A DNA stretch of 64,000 bases from Streptomyces sp. HUAS CB01 (GTDB lineage: Bacteria; Actinomycetota; Actinomycetes; Streptomycetales; Streptomycetaceae), in contig NZ_CP129137.1 of NCBI RefSeq assembly GCF_030406905.1, positions 2,049,001 through 2,113,000 on the forward strand. Reading direction: 5' to 3'. Both the position numbers and the translations under genes were made by a program. The notes beneath the pieces are model-generated. The model did no database searches and had not been told where the DNA came from. It saw nothing but the letters and a program-made list of their open reading frames with translations. Position 1 is the first letter of the stretch, and each line of letters begins with the position of its first letter. Below are positions 1-8,771 of the stretch, in pieces.

Positions 1-1830
1 GTAGTCGGCGAGGATCCGGTCGAGGACCGGGTACAGGATGCGGCCCTCGGCCAGGTTGGACTGGTGGACGTAGTGCGGGCGCGGGTCGTTGGCCACGACG
101 TGGCCGAGGGCGATCCTGGCCTCCTGCGGGACGATGTACGTCCCGTAGCCGGTGGCCACGTCCAGCGGCTCGTCCAGGCAGGTGGAGGCCGGATTGGTCT
201 CGCAGATGCCGCTGCCCCCGTCGGCCCGGGAGGTGTAGATCCAGTTGTACTCGTCGGCCATCTCGGCCGCCGTGCCCACGTTGTAGTACACGTTCATCGG
301 GTGGCGGGGCACGGTGACCGCGCTGCCGACGGGACGCTGCTGCGGCTCGCGGGAGTTGTCGCTCGCGATCCACTTCACGCCGTTGTCGGCGAGCGCGGGC
401 GCCAGGTTGGGGTTGTCCACCGGCTGCTGCGGAAGCGTCTTCAGCCCCGAGTGCTCCCCGGTGACGAGCTCCGTGCGATCGACCTGGATGCCCTTGTTCA
501 CCGCCCAGTTGTGGTTGTCGCGGATCTGCGCGGAGATCTCGGCGCGGCTCATCCAGCGGGTGTTGCCCGCCGCGTCCTTCGAGCACTGCCAGGGGACGAC
601 GGAGACGTCCTGGACGCAGCCGAGGAACGGGTGGGTGTAGGTGTGGTTGACCCAGCGGTACTGGGCCCGGTCGGCGAGGAGTTGCGCGGTGAGCGCGTCC
701 GTGCCGCCGTTCCCGGCCTTCCACTCCTCGCCCGCGCCCGCGTTGTAGACCATGTCGAGGGTGAAGCCGCTGGTGCGCTGCCACTGGGCGGCGTACTGCG
801 CGTCGGCGGCGGTCATCCGGATGTCCGGAGCCTGCTCGCCCGCTCCCCCGGCGCAGTCGATGTCGCCGGGCGTGCAGTTGCGCTCGGTGTCCCAGCGGGC
901 GTCGGGGGCGAAGACGTCGTCGACGTGGACCGAGAAGTAGTTGCGGCTCTGCCCGAGGTGGACGCCCTGGGTGAGCCATTCGACGATGCCGCGCGCCAGC
1001 AGCCGGAACTGCCGCTGGTGCTGGTTGTACGCGAAGGTGACGACGAGCTCGCGGCGCCCGTCCTGGGCGTACTCCCCGAGGAGGCTGGCGCGGCCCTCGC
1101 CGCCCGGCACGGGGGCGTCGACGTAACTGGTGTAGCCCTCGCGCGGGCGGGCCAGATAGCCGTAGCTCTCGCTGATGTCCGGCGCGTTGTCCTCGAAGGC
1201 CAGGGCGCCGTCGAGGTAGCCGAACGGGCCGGAGCGGCCCGCCGCGGTCACGGCGGCGGCGGTGCCGTCGAGCGTCCCGGACCAGCCGCCCTCGCTGGTG
1301 TAGTCGAGCCCAACCCCCGGGTGCGCCCAGGTGTAGGCGTCGACCTGGCGGACGCCGAACCGCTTCTCGTACGCGACGAGCGCGGCCTGCTCGGCGGCCC
1401 CCGCGGAGTCCGGCCCGAACGGCGCCTCGTTCGGCAGCACCACCCCCTGGTACTTGGCGCGCGGCCGGCCGCTCACGGTGTCGCTGAGGAACGCGGCGTC
1501 GATCTTCGGTCGGCCCGGGTCCCCCAGGTCGAGCACGCTGTACGGGACGCCGGTGCTGCGCAGTTCGGAGGTGACGGCGGCGACCGCCGAGCCTCCGTCG
1601 TCCACGACGAGGACCTTCAGGTCGATCCGCGGCACCGGGTCCGCGGCGGCCGCCGGGGACGCGGGCAGAGCCGCCGCGAACAGCGCCGACGTGGTGAGCG
1701 CGACCGCCACCGCGCCGAGCCTGCCCCCTCGGCCGGGCCCCCGCCCGGCCGCTCCCCCCTCGTGCGCGGCGCGCGCGGATCCGCTCGTCAGTGCACGCCT
1801 GCCGAACCCCGTGGCGAATACGGGTGCCAT
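1..1830 (-). CDS. Secreted polysaccharide-deacetylase-like protein, C-terminus cut by window edge
   Basis: The frame is open for 610 codons from an ATG at 1830 and runs off the left edge. A GGGTGGGGG ribosome binding site precedes the ATG. The N-terminus is a long Arg-rich n-region, a hydrophobic stretch and an Ala-rich cleavage zone (about residues 35-60), so export is likely. Near residue 300 there is HVDDVF and near residue 393 NHTYTHPFLGC. The pair resembles the NodB metal-binding motifs (an Asp-Asp motif followed by H-S/T-x-x-H-P). Fold and order suggest a distant carbohydrate deacetylase of the kind grouped with fungal Agd3 (CE18), probably with an N-terminal carbohydrate-binding region. 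The family assignment is inference. It is transcribed divergently from pepA. Confidence 0.6.
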   Translation of the reverse strand, partial: MAPVFATGFGRRALTSGSARAAHEGGAAGRGPGRGGRLGAVAVALTTSALFAAALPASPAAAADPVPRIDLKVLVVDDGGSAVAAVTSELRSTGVPYSVLDLGDPGRPKIDAAFLSDTVSGRPRAKYQGVVLPNEAPFGPDSAGAAEQAALVAYEKRFGVRQVDAYTWAHPGVGLDYTSEGGWSGTLDGTAAAVTAAGRSGPFGYLDGALAFEDNAPDISESYGYLARPREGYTSYVDAPVPGGEGRASLLGEYAQDGRRELVVTFAYNQHQRQFRLLARGIVEWLTQGVHLGQSRNYFSVHVDDVFAPDARWDTERNCTPGDIDCAGGAGEQAPDIRMTAADAQYAAQWQRTSGFTLDMVYNAGAGEEWKAGNGGTDALTAQLLADRAQYRWVNHTYTHPFLGCVQDVSVVPWQCSKDAAGNTRWMSRAEISAQIRDNHNWAVNKGIQVDRTELVTGEHSGLKTLPQQPVDNPNLAPALADNGVKWIASDNSREPQQRPVGSAVTVPRHPMNVYYNVGTAAEMADEYNWIYTSRADGGSGICETNPASTCLDEPLDVATGYGTYIVPQEARIALGHVVANDPRPHYVHQSNLAEGRILYPVLDRILADY

Positions 1831-2132
1831 GGTGTTTCCCCCACCCCTTGTTCGACCCACCCCGGCGGAGACACCGGGGAGGACATGTGGAAATCATGCA
1901 AAGCAGCCACTTGCTCCCTTGCGTATTCGGGCCGAGTGTGACGTAGGACTCGCTGTCCGGGCGGGGAACCCGTCGGAGACACCACGGATGGGTGAATCCC
2001 CGTCGGCACGAGCGAACATCGCGGGCGCGCGTAGGCTCGTGGCGGCGCTCCGACCCGCCCGACTTACGATGCGCCGGGCGGCCGACCCACCTCTTCGGCC
2101 CAGGAACTCAACGGAAGCGAGATTTCACCACC
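1831..2132. other. Divergent intergenic region, deacetylase / pepA
   Basis: This 300-bp gap holds the promoters of both divergent genes. On the minus strand a CCCCGG/CCGGGG inverted repeat (about 1868-1887) lies in the leader of the deacetylase gene. A relatively AT-rich stretch at about 1885-1930 is the likely core promoter for that side. I found no convincing protein gene. Confidence 0.4.
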
Positions 2133-3641
2133 GTGACTGCTCTCACTCTCAGCACTGCCGGCGCTGCGACGCTGCGCGCCGACGCGGTCGTCGTCGGCGT
2201 CGCCAAGGGCGCCAAGGGCCCGGTCGTCGCGGCCGGCGCCGAGGCCGTGGACGCGGCGTTCGACGGGAAGCTCGCCACCGTCCTCGAGACCCTCGGTGCC
2301 TCCGGTGCCGAGGGCGAGGTGACCAAGCTGCCCGCGCCGTCGGGCCTGAAGGCCCCGGTCGTGATCGCGGTCGGGCTCGGCACCGCCCCTGAGAAGGACG
2401 ACGCGTACCCGGCCGAGTCGCTGCGCCGCGCGGCCGGTTCCGCGGCCCGCGCGCTGGCCGGCTCGAAGAAGGCCGCGTTCGCGCTGCCGGTCGAGGCCGC
2501 CGAGGACGCCCAGGCGATCGCGGAGGGCGCGCTGCTCGGCGCGTACGCCTTCACCGCCTACCAGGACGAGAAGAACGCCAAGAAGCCGCTGGCCGAGGTG
2601 GCCCTGCTGGGCGCCAAGCCGCGCGACAAGGCCTTCAAGGCCGCCGCCGAGCGGGCCGTCGCCGTGGCCGAGGAGATGAACCGCGCCCGCGACCTGATCA
2701 ACACGCCGCCGAACGACCTCTACCCCGAGTCGTTCGCCGCCGTCGCCACCGCCGCCGGCAAGGAGCACGGCCTCAAGGTGCAGGTCTGGGACGAGAAGGC
2801 GCTCGTCAAGGGCGGGTTCGGCGGCATCCTCGGCGTCGGTCAGGGCGCGGCCCACGGCCCGCGCCTGGTGAAGCTGGCGTACACGCACCCGGACGCGGAG
2901 AAGACCCTCGCCCTCGTCGGCAAGGGCATCACCTACGACTCCGGCGGCATCTCGCTGAAGCCGGCCGGCCACAACGAGACGATGAAGTGCGACATGAGCG
3001 GCGCCGCCGCCGTGTTCGCGGCCGTCGTGGCGGCGGCCCGGCTCGGGCTGCGCGTGAACCTCACCGGCTGGCTGGCGCTGGCCGAGAACATGCCGTCGGG
3101 CAACGCCACCCGCCCCGGCGACGTCCTGCGCATGTACAGCGGCAAGACGGTCGAGGTGCTCAACACCGACGCGGAGGGCCGTCTGGTGCTGGCCGACGCG
3201 ATCACCAGGGCCTCGGAGGAGAACCCGGACGCGATCGTGGACGTGGCGACGCTGACCGGCGCGATGGTCCTGGCGCTGGGCAACCGGCGCTTCGGGATCA
3301 TGTCCAACGACGAGGCGTTCCGCACCTCGGTCCACGAGATCGCGGAGGAGGCCGGCGAGGACTCCTGGCCGATGCCGCTGCCCGCGGACCTCCGCAAGGG
3401 CATGGACTCCCCGACCGCCGACATCGCGAACATGGGCGAGCGGATGGGCGGCGGCCTGGTCGCGGGCCTGTTCCTGAAGGAGTTCGTCGGCGAGGGCATC
3501 ACCTGGGCCCACCTGGACATCGCGGGCCCGGCCTTCCACGAGGGCGCGCCCTACGGCTACACCCCCAAGGGCGGCACCGGCTCCGCGGTCCGCACCCTGG
3601 TCAGGCTGGCCGAGCGCACGGCCGACGGCGACCTGGGCTGA
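2133..3641 (+). CDS. pepA: Leucyl aminopeptidase (M17 family)
   Basis: A cytoplasmic di-metal aminopeptidase of 502 residues that removes N-terminal residues from peptides. The M17 signature NTDAEGRLVLAD is at about residue 343, and the metal/active-site segment GKGITYDSGGISLKP is at about residue 262. The GTG at 2133 gives the N-terminus MTALTLSTAG, typical of streptomycete PepA. The frame is open further upstream, but there is no good ribosome binding site there and the extra residues look non-coding. GGAAG lies about 15 nt upstream. A strong hairpin follows the stop codon, so the gene is probably monocistronic. Confidence 0.95.
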   Translation: MTALTLSTAGAATLRADAVVVGVAKGAKGPVVAAGAEAVDAAFDGKLATVLETLGASGAEGEVTKLPAPSGLKAPVVIAVGLGTAPEKDDAYPAESLRRAAGSAARALAGSKKAAFALPVEAAEDAQAIAEGALLGAYAFTAYQDEKNAKKPLAEVALLGAKPRDKAFKAAAERAVAVAEEMNRARDLINTPPNDLYPESFAAVATAAGKEHGLKVQVWDEKALVKGGFGGILGVGQGAAHGPRLVKLAYTHPDAEKTLALVGKGITYDSGGISLKPAGHNETMKCDMSGAAAVFAAVVAAARLGLRVNLTGWLALAENMPSGNATRPGDVLRMYSGKTVEVLNTDAEGRLVLADAITRASEENPDAIVDVATLTGAMVLALGNRRFGIMSNDEAFRTSVHEIAEEAGEDSWPMPLPADLRKGMDSPTADIANMGERMGGGLVAGLFLKEFVGEGITWAHLDIAGPAFHEGAPYGYTPKGGTGSAVRTLVRLAERTADGDLG

Positions 3642-3646
3642 CGCCC

Positions 3647-3686
3647 GCGCGCCGGGTTCCGGGAGCGTTCCCGGAACCCGGCGCGC
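3647..3686 (+). terminator. Strong hairpin terminator after pepA
   Basis: Perfect 18-bp arms (3647-3664 and 3669-3686) flank a 4-nt loop, starting 6 nt after the pepA stop. There is no U-tract, as is usual in Streptomyces. Confidence 0.8.
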
Positions 3687-3995
3687 GCCGGGCCGGCGCC
3701 CCGGGCCCCGGGTCCGCGGGAACGGTCCGCAGGAATATCGGGCGCCGGCTATCCGTTCGCCCTCGACGAAATCCTTGGGGCCGTACATACGGTCAACCGG
3801 CGGGGACGGCCGAACCGCCGTCCCGTATCCCGGCCCCGCGTCCCGCCTTCCGTCGACAAGTGCGAAGATGGGTTCTCGGCAGGACAGGGCCCCCACCACA
3901 GGGCCGAAGACAAGCGGCCGAACACCAGCCGCCGCCCGGTAGTCCCCCGCCCTGGGAGGCACCGGCGCCCGGCGCACATGCATGGAGGACGTGAC
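3687..3995 (+). other. Intergenic region upstream of lpdA
   Basis: About 310 bp that must contain the lpdA promoter. It ends in the ribosome binding site GGAGGA at 3984-3989, seven nucleotides before the GTG. I see no further repeat or small gene. Confidence 0.4.
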
Positions 3996-5384
3996 GTGGC
4001 GAACGACGCCAGCACCGTTTTCGACCTAGTGATCCTCGGCGGTGGCAGCGGTGGTTACGCCGCGGCCCTGCGCGGAGCTCAGCTGGGCCTGGACGTCGCC
4101 CTGATCGAGAAGGACAAGGTCGGCGGCACCTGCCTGCACCGCGGATGCATTCCCACCAAGGCCCTGCTGCACGCCGGCGAGATCGCCGACCAGGCTCGCG
4201 AGAGCGAGCAGTTCGGCGTCAAGGCCACCTTCGAGGGCATCGACGTCCCGGCCGTGCACAAGTACAAGGACGAGGTGATCTCCGGGCTGTACAAGGGCCT
4301 GCAGGGTCTGATCGCCTCCCGCAAGGTCACGTACATCGAGGGTGAGGGCCGACTGTCCTCCCCCACGTCCGTCGACGTCAACGGCCGCCGGGTCGAGGGC
4401 CGCCACGTCCTCCTCGCCACCGGTTCGGTACCGAAGTCGCTGCCCGGTCTGACCATCGACGGCAACCGGATCATCTCCTCCGACCACGCGCTGGTCCTGG
4501 ACCGGGTGCCGCAGTCCGCGATCGTCCTGGGCGGCGGCGTCATCGGTGTCGAGTTCGCCTCGGCCTGGAAGTCCTTCGGCACCGACATCACGATCATCGA
4601 GGCCCTGAAGCACCTCGTCCCGGTCGAGGACGAGAACAGCTCGAAGCTCCTCGAGCGTGCCTTCCGCAAGCGCGGCATCAAGTTCAACCTCGGCACCTTC
4701 TTCGAGAAGGCCGAGTACACCGAGGACGGTGTGCGGGTCACCCTCGCCGACGGCAAGACCTTCGAGGCCGAGGTGCTGCTGGTGGCCGTCGGCCGCGGCC
4801 CGGTCTCGCAGGGCCTGGGCTACGAGGAGCAGGGCGTCGCGATGGACCGCGGCTACGTCCTGGTCGACGAGTACATGCGCACGAACGTGCCGACCATCTC
4901 GGCCGTCGGCGACCTCGTCCCGACCCTCCAGCTCGCGCACGTCGGCTTCGCCGAGGGCATCCTGGTGGCGGAGCGACTGGCCGGTCTGAAGACCGTCCCG
5001 ATCGACTACGACGGCGTGCCGAAGGTGACGTACTGCCACCCCGAGGTCGCCTCCGTGGGCCTGTCCGAGGCCAAGGCCAAGGAGGTCTACGGCGCGGACA
5101 AGGTCGTCGCTCTGAAGTACAACCTGGCGGGCAACGGCAAGAGCAAGATCCTGAAGACCGCGGGCGAGATCAAGCTCGTCCAGGTCAAGGACGGTGCCGT
5201 GGTCGGCGTCCACATGGTCGGTGACCGTATGGGCGAGCAGGTCGGCGAGGCCCAGCTGATCTACAACTGGGAGGCTCTGCCGGCCGAGGTCGCGCAGCTC
5301 ATCCACGCGCACCCGACGCAGAACGAGGCGCTCGGCGAGGCCCACCTGGCCCTCGCGGGCAAGCCCCTCCACTCCCACGACTGA
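3996..5384 (+). CDS. lpdA: Dihydrolipoamide dehydrogenase (E3)
   Basis: An FAD-dependent E3 of 462 residues. It reoxidises the dihydrolipoyl groups of 2-oxoacid dehydrogenase complexes and passes electrons to NAD. The N-terminal dinucleotide fold has GGGSGG. The redox disulfide is C46/C51 in GGTCLHRGCIPTK, and the catalytic His-Glu pair sits in HAHPTQNEALGE near the C-terminus. The GTG at 3996 was chosen over the ATG at 3978 because GGAGGA is seven nucleotides before it. It is followed after 95 bp by the E2 gene. A weak imperfect hairpin between them (about 5421-5450) may tune expression rather than end it. Confidence 0.95.
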   Translation: MANDASTVFDLVILGGGSGGYAAALRGAQLGLDVALIEKDKVGGTCLHRGCIPTKALLHAGEIADQARESEQFGVKATFEGIDVPAVHKYKDEVISGLYKGLQGLIASRKVTYIEGEGRLSSPTSVDVNGRRVEGRHVLLATGSVPKSLPGLTIDGNRIISSDHALVLDRVPQSAIVLGGGVIGVEFASAWKSFGTDITIIEALKHLVPVEDENSSKLLERAFRKRGIKFNLGTFFEKAEYTEDGVRVTLADGKTFEAEVLLVAVGRGPVSQGLGYEEQGVAMDRGYVLVDEYMRTNVPTISAVGDLVPTLQLAHVGFAEGILVAERLAGLKTVPIDYDGVPKVTYCHPEVASVGLSEAKAKEVYGADKVVALKYNLAGNGKSKILKTAGEIKLVQVKDGAVVGVHMVGDRMGEQVGEAQLIYNWEALPAEVAQLIHAHPTQNEALGEAHLALAGKPLHSHD

Positions 5385-5479
5385 GCCACGTCAACGGGCG
5401 CGACGACCACTACCGCACTTCCCCCGCTCGGCGCTTCGCGCGAGCCGGGGAGACCCCACCGTAAGGAGCAACCGAAACC

Positions 5480-7336
5480 ATGCCGGTTTCCGTAACCCTC
5501 CCGGCGCTCGGCGAGAGCGTCACCGAGGGCACCGTCACCCGCTGGCTGAAGGCCGAGGGCGAGCGCGTCGAGGCCGACGAGCCGCTGCTCGAGGTGTCGA
5601 CCGACAAGGTCGACACCGAGATCCCCGCACCGGCCTCCGGTGTCCTGGCGTCCATCAAGGTCGCCGAGGACGAGACCGTCGAGGTCGGCGCCGAGCTGGC
5701 CGTCATCGACGACGGCTCGGGTGCGGCGGCCGCCGCCCCGGCACCCGCCGCCGAGCAGGCCCCGGCCCCCGAGCCGGAGCAGCCCGCCCAGGCCGCCCCC
5801 TCCACCGAGCAGGCCGCCCCCGCACCGGCCCCGACCGCCGAGGCCGCCGCCGGTGGCGGCGGCGCCGAGGGCACCGACGTCGTGCTGCCCGCGCTGGGCG
5901 AGTCGGTCACCGAGGGCACCGTCACCCGCTGGCTGAAGGAGGTCGGCGAGGAGGTCGCGGAGGACGAGCCCCTGCTCGAGGTCTCCACCGACAAGGTCGA
6001 CACCGAGATCCCCGCACCGACCTCCGGTGTGCTGCTGGAGATCGTGGTCGGCGAGGACGAGACCGCCGAGGTCGGCGCGAAGCTCGCCGTCATCGGCGCC
6101 CCGGGCGCCGCTCCGGCCGCCGCCCCGGCTCCGGCGCAGCCCGCTGCCGCCCCGGCCCCCGCGGCTCCGGCGCAACCCGCCGCCCCGGCCCCCGCGCCGG
6201 CGCAGCCCGCTCCCGCCGCTGCCGCCCCGGCCCCCGCGGCTCCGGCGCAACCCGCCGCCCCGGCCCCCGCGCCGGCGCAGCCCGCTCCCGCCGCTGCCGC
6301 TCCGGCCCCCGCGGCTCCGGCGCAGCCCGCCGCCCCGGCCCCGGCTCCCGCAGCTCCGGCGCAGCCCGCCGCCCCGGCCCCGGCTCCCGCCGCCGCGGCC
6401 ACGGACGAGGGCGCCTACGTCACGCCGCTGGTCCGCAAGCTCGCGGCCGAGAGCGGTGTGGACCTGTCCTCGGTCAAGGGCACCGGTGTCGGCGGCCGTA
6501 TCCGCAAGCAGGACGTCGTCGCCGCCGCCGAGGCCGCGAAGGCCGCCGCCGCCGCGCCGGCTCCGGCCGCCGCCGCCCCGGCCGCCAAGAAGGCTCCGGC
6601 GCTCGAGGTGTCCCCGCTGCGCGGCCAGACCGTCAAGATGACCCGCATGCGCAAGGTCATCGGCGACAACATGATGAAGGCGCTCCACGGCCAGGCCCAG
6701 CTGTCCTCGGTCGTCGAGGTCGACGTCACGCGGCTGATGAAGCTGCGCGCCCAGGCCAAGGACGGGTTCGCGGCCCGCGAGGGCGTCAAGCTCTCCCCGA
6801 TGCCGTTCTTCGTCAAGGCCGCGGCCCAGGCGCTGAAGGCCCACCCGGTCATCAACGCCCGGATCAACGAGGACGAGGGCACCATCACCTACTTCGACTC
6901 GGAGAACATCGGCATCGCCGTGGACTCCGAGAAGGGCCTGATGACCCCGGTCATCAAGGGTGCGGGCGACCTCAACCTGGCCGGTATCGCCAAGGCCACC
7001 GCCGATCTGGCGGGCAAGGTCCGAGGCAACAAGATCACGCCGGACGAGCTGGCCGGTGCGACCTTCACGATCAGCAACACCGGTTCGCGCGGTGCGCTGT
7101 TCGACACGATCATCGTGCCGCCGAACCAGGTCGCGATCCTGGGCATCGGCGCCACGGTGAAGCGTCCGGCCGTCATCGAGACCGCCGAGGGCACCGTCAT
7201 CGGCGTCCGCGACATGACGTACCTGACGCTCTCCTACGACCACCGTCTGGTGGACGGCGCCGACGCCGCCCGCTACCTGACGGCGGTCAAGGCGATCCTG
7301 GAGGCCGGTGAGTTCGAGGTCGAGCTCGGCCTCTGA
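5480..7336 (+). CDS. sucB: Dihydrolipoamide acyltransferase (E2), two lipoyl domains
   Basis: The E2 core of a 2-oxoacid dehydrogenase complex, 618 residues. Two lipoyl domains each carry [14 protein letters not shown], with acceptor lysines near 43 and 172. An Ala/Pro linker of more than 100 residues follows, then an E3-binding domain (about 313-350) and a catalytic domain ending with SYDHRLVDG (His near 588). In actinobacteria the gene usually annotated sucB serves the shared pyruvate/2-oxoglutarate dehydrogenase assembly, so acyl specificity cannot be read from the name. The setting between lpdA and aceE fits an acetyltransferase role. AAGGAG lies upstream of the ATG. The linker DNA contains 75-bp near-identical tandem units from about 6164. 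Confidence 0.93.
   Translation: MPVSVTLPALGESVTEGTVTRWLKAEGERVEADEPLLEVSTDKVDTEIPAPASGVLASIKVAEDETVEVGAELAVIDDGSGAAAAAPAPAAEQAPAPEPEQPAQAAPSTEQAAPAPAPTAEAAAGGGGAEGTDVVLPALGESVTEGTVTRWLKEVGEEVAEDEPLLEVSTDKVDTEIPAPTSGVLLEIVVGEDETAEVGAKLAVIGAPGAAPAAAPAPAQPAAAPAPAAPAQPAAPAPAPAQPAPAAAAPAPAAPAQPAAPAPAPAQPAPAAAAPAPAAPAQPAAPAPAPAAPAQPAAPAPAPAAAATDEGAYVTPLVRKLAAESGVDLSSVKGTGVGGRIRKQDVVAAAEAAKAAAAAPAPAAAAPAAKKAPALEVSPLRGQTVKMTRMRKVIGDNMMKALHGQAQLSSVVEVDVTRLMKLRAQAKDGFAAREGVKLSPMPFFVKAAAQALKAHPVINARINEDEGTITYFDSENIGIAVDSEKGLMTPVIKGAGDLNLAGIAKATADLAGKVRGNKITPDELAGATFTISNTGSRGALFDTIIVPPNQVAILGIGATVKRPAVIETAEGTVIGVRDMTYLTLSYDHRLVDGADAARYLTAVKAILEAGEFEVELGL
6164..6313 (+). repeat. 75-bp tandem repeat inside the E2 linker
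   Basis: Two nearly identical 75-bp units (6164-6238 and 6239-6313), followed by a degenerate third, encode the Ala-Pro linker. The repeat is in frame, so unit gain or loss would only change linker length. Confidence 0.8.
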
Positions 7337-7363
7337 GCGCGTCGGCTGTAACCAGCCTCACCA

Positions 7364-7405
7364 GCGGCGGCCCCGCCCGGGAGTACTTCCGGACGGGGCC
7401 GCCGC
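7364..7405 (+). terminator. Hairpin terminator after the E2 gene
   Basis: A 12-bp GC-rich stem (7364-7375 with 7394-7405) encloses a further small CCGG/CCGG stem. It begins 28 bp after the E2 stop and separates the lpd-E2 unit from the repeat element and gntR. Confidence 0.75.
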
Positions 7406-7413
7406 CGTATTGT

Positions 7414-7593
7414 CTAGGGCGTGTGGCGAAAGTCCCTCCTGGCCCGCGACGCCTGGCACGCACGCTCGCTGCGTTGTCGGAGTCATCCGAGTACGTCCCG
7501 TACGAGGATGGTCCTCCGCCTCGCGATCGCGCACCGGACGCCGCAGGCCCCGCCCAGCGGGCGGACGGAGCTGCTTCCGCCGCACGCCCCAGG
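7414..7593 (+). repeat. Terminal-inverted-repeat element, copy A (about 180 bp)
   Basis: The left end reads CTAGGGCGTGTGGCGAAAG. The right end, read on the other strand, is CCTGGGGCGTGCGGCGGAAG. A second copy at 32098-32279 lies in inverted orientation and matches along its whole length, including the internal blocks GCACGCTCGCTGCG-type and GTCGGAGTCATCC. No open frame in it looks like a transposase. The element fills the gap between the E2 terminator and the gntR ribosome binding site, so any gntR promoter must lie in or next to it. It looks like a MITE-type or REP-type element. Confidence 0.75.
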
Positions 7594-7620
7594 GGTCTTC
7601 TCTTCGTGAAGGAGCGGTTC

Positions 7621-8244
7621 ATGACCATGCCCGTCGTCCACTCGCTGCGCGATCAGATCCGCGAGCACATCGTGGAGGGCATCGTCAGCGGCCGCTGGAA
7701 GCCGGGCGAGCGGATCGTGGAGCGCCGTATCGCCACCGAGCTGGCCGTGAGCCAGACGCCGGTACGGGAGGCCCTGCGCGAGCTGGAGTCCCTGCGGCTG
7801 ATCGAGTCGGCGCCCAACAAGGGCGTACGGGTGCGCAACCTCACCGCGGCCGACCTCGAGGAGAGCTACCCGGTCCGGGCCGGCCTGGAGCAGATCGCCG
7901 CCGAGCTGGCCGCGGAACGGCTCGCCGACGACTGCTCGGCGCTGGAACCGCACGTCGCGGCCCTGTACGAGGCGGACCGCGCCGCGGACGGGACGGCGCA
8001 GGTGCGGCACACGGTGGCGTTCCACCGGGAACTGGTGAAGGCGGCGGGCAACGGGGTGCTGCTGCACACGTGGGAGGGCCTGGGGATCGAGGTCTTCACC
8101 GCGCTGTCCATCCGGTGGCTGGGGACGAAGCAGAAGTCGTACGCGGAGGAGCACGAGGAGCTGGTGGAGGCGTTCCGCCGGCGCGATCCGCAGATCGGCG
8201 CGCTCGTGAAGGCCCACGTCCTGGGCTGCGCGCCCCGCGCGTAG
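7621..8244 (+). CDS. GntR-family transcriptional regulator (FCD type)
   Basis: 207 residues. An N-terminal winged helix (about 5-70, with VSQTPVREALREL as recognition region) is followed by an all-helical ligand-binding domain of the FCD type. The ATG at 7621 has GAAGGAG eight nucleotides upstream; the longer frame to 7423 would run through the repeat element and is rejected. Lying between the E2 and E1 genes, it probably controls pyruvate dehydrogenase in response to a small carboxylic acid, and a palindrome in the aceE promoter is a candidate operator. The C-terminal tail (LGCAPRA) is short for the family. Confidence 0.85.
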   Translation: MTMPVVHSLRDQIREHIVEGIVSGRWKPGERIVERRIATELAVSQTPVREALRELESLRLIESAPNKGVRVRNLTAADLEESYPVRAGLEQIAAELAAERLADDCSALEPHVAALYEADRAADGTAQVRHTVAFHRELVKAAGNGVLLHTWEGLGIEVFTALSIRWLGTKQKSYAEEHEELVEAFRRRDPQIGALVKAHVLGCAPRA

Positions 8245-8771
8245 CGCCGGACCCGCGCGCGGCGCTCGGTGCCACCGCGTTCCCGCGCGCGGCGCCGCGT
8301 CCGGCGCTGCGCTCGCGGTGAGCAGCCCTCCCCTGCGGAACCGCCCGCATACGCAGTGCGCGCGCCGCGGGACCACGGCGGGCTGCCCCCTTCCCAACGG
8401 AACCGTCCGTGCCACGCACGGGCACGGCCCCCGGGCGCCCTGCGGGCAAGGACCGCCGGGGCGCTCGTCGCCGGAGCCCCACGCCCGGCGCACCCACGCC
8501 CGGCGCACCCCTGCCGCGCCGCTCCCGCAGGGCGACGCACACGGAGAACGGGCCGCGCACGTGCCGTACAAAGCCGCCGCACACCGGCACCCGGTGCCCC
8601 ATTTCGCGGCACCCTGTGCCGACTTTCTCGATCCGAAGAAGTTTTTCGCTCAACGCTTTGATCGATCATCGATCGGCGGCTTACAGTTCACCACGGACTC
8701 ACCAGTCCGCCCGGCCCCGTCCTGCCAGACAGGCCCCTCTCCACCCCTCCTCCTCTCCGGAAGGCGGTGTC
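8245..8771 (+). other. Long intergenic region upstream of aceE
   Basis: 527 bp with no supportable gene; the long frames here are GC-skew shadows. The last 130 bp drop in GC content and carry the palindromic promoter region annotated separately. The ribosome binding site GGAAGG lies just before the aceE ATG. Confidence 0.5.
8657..8687 (+). promoter_or_regulatory. Candidate aceE promoter with GATC-rich palindrome
   Basis: GATCGAT-C-ATCGATC (8660-8674) is a perfect inverted repeat, and TGATCGATCA lies within it. It overlaps a plausible -35 (TTGATC, 8658-8663) with an 18-nt spacer to a -10-like TACAGT (8682-8687). The position over the -35, with a GntR regulator as neighbour, suggests a repressor site. 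Binding is inference. Confidence 0.45.

Noticed and set aside
64..1941. Long plus-strand frame opposite the secreted protein
   Set aside because: Val/Arg/Asp-rich antisense shadow; the minus-strand frame has a signal peptide, motifs and a ribosome binding site.
5261..7243. 660-codon minus-strand frame over the E2 gene
   Set aside because: Gly/Arg-rich mirror of the Ala/Pro linker, with no family features.
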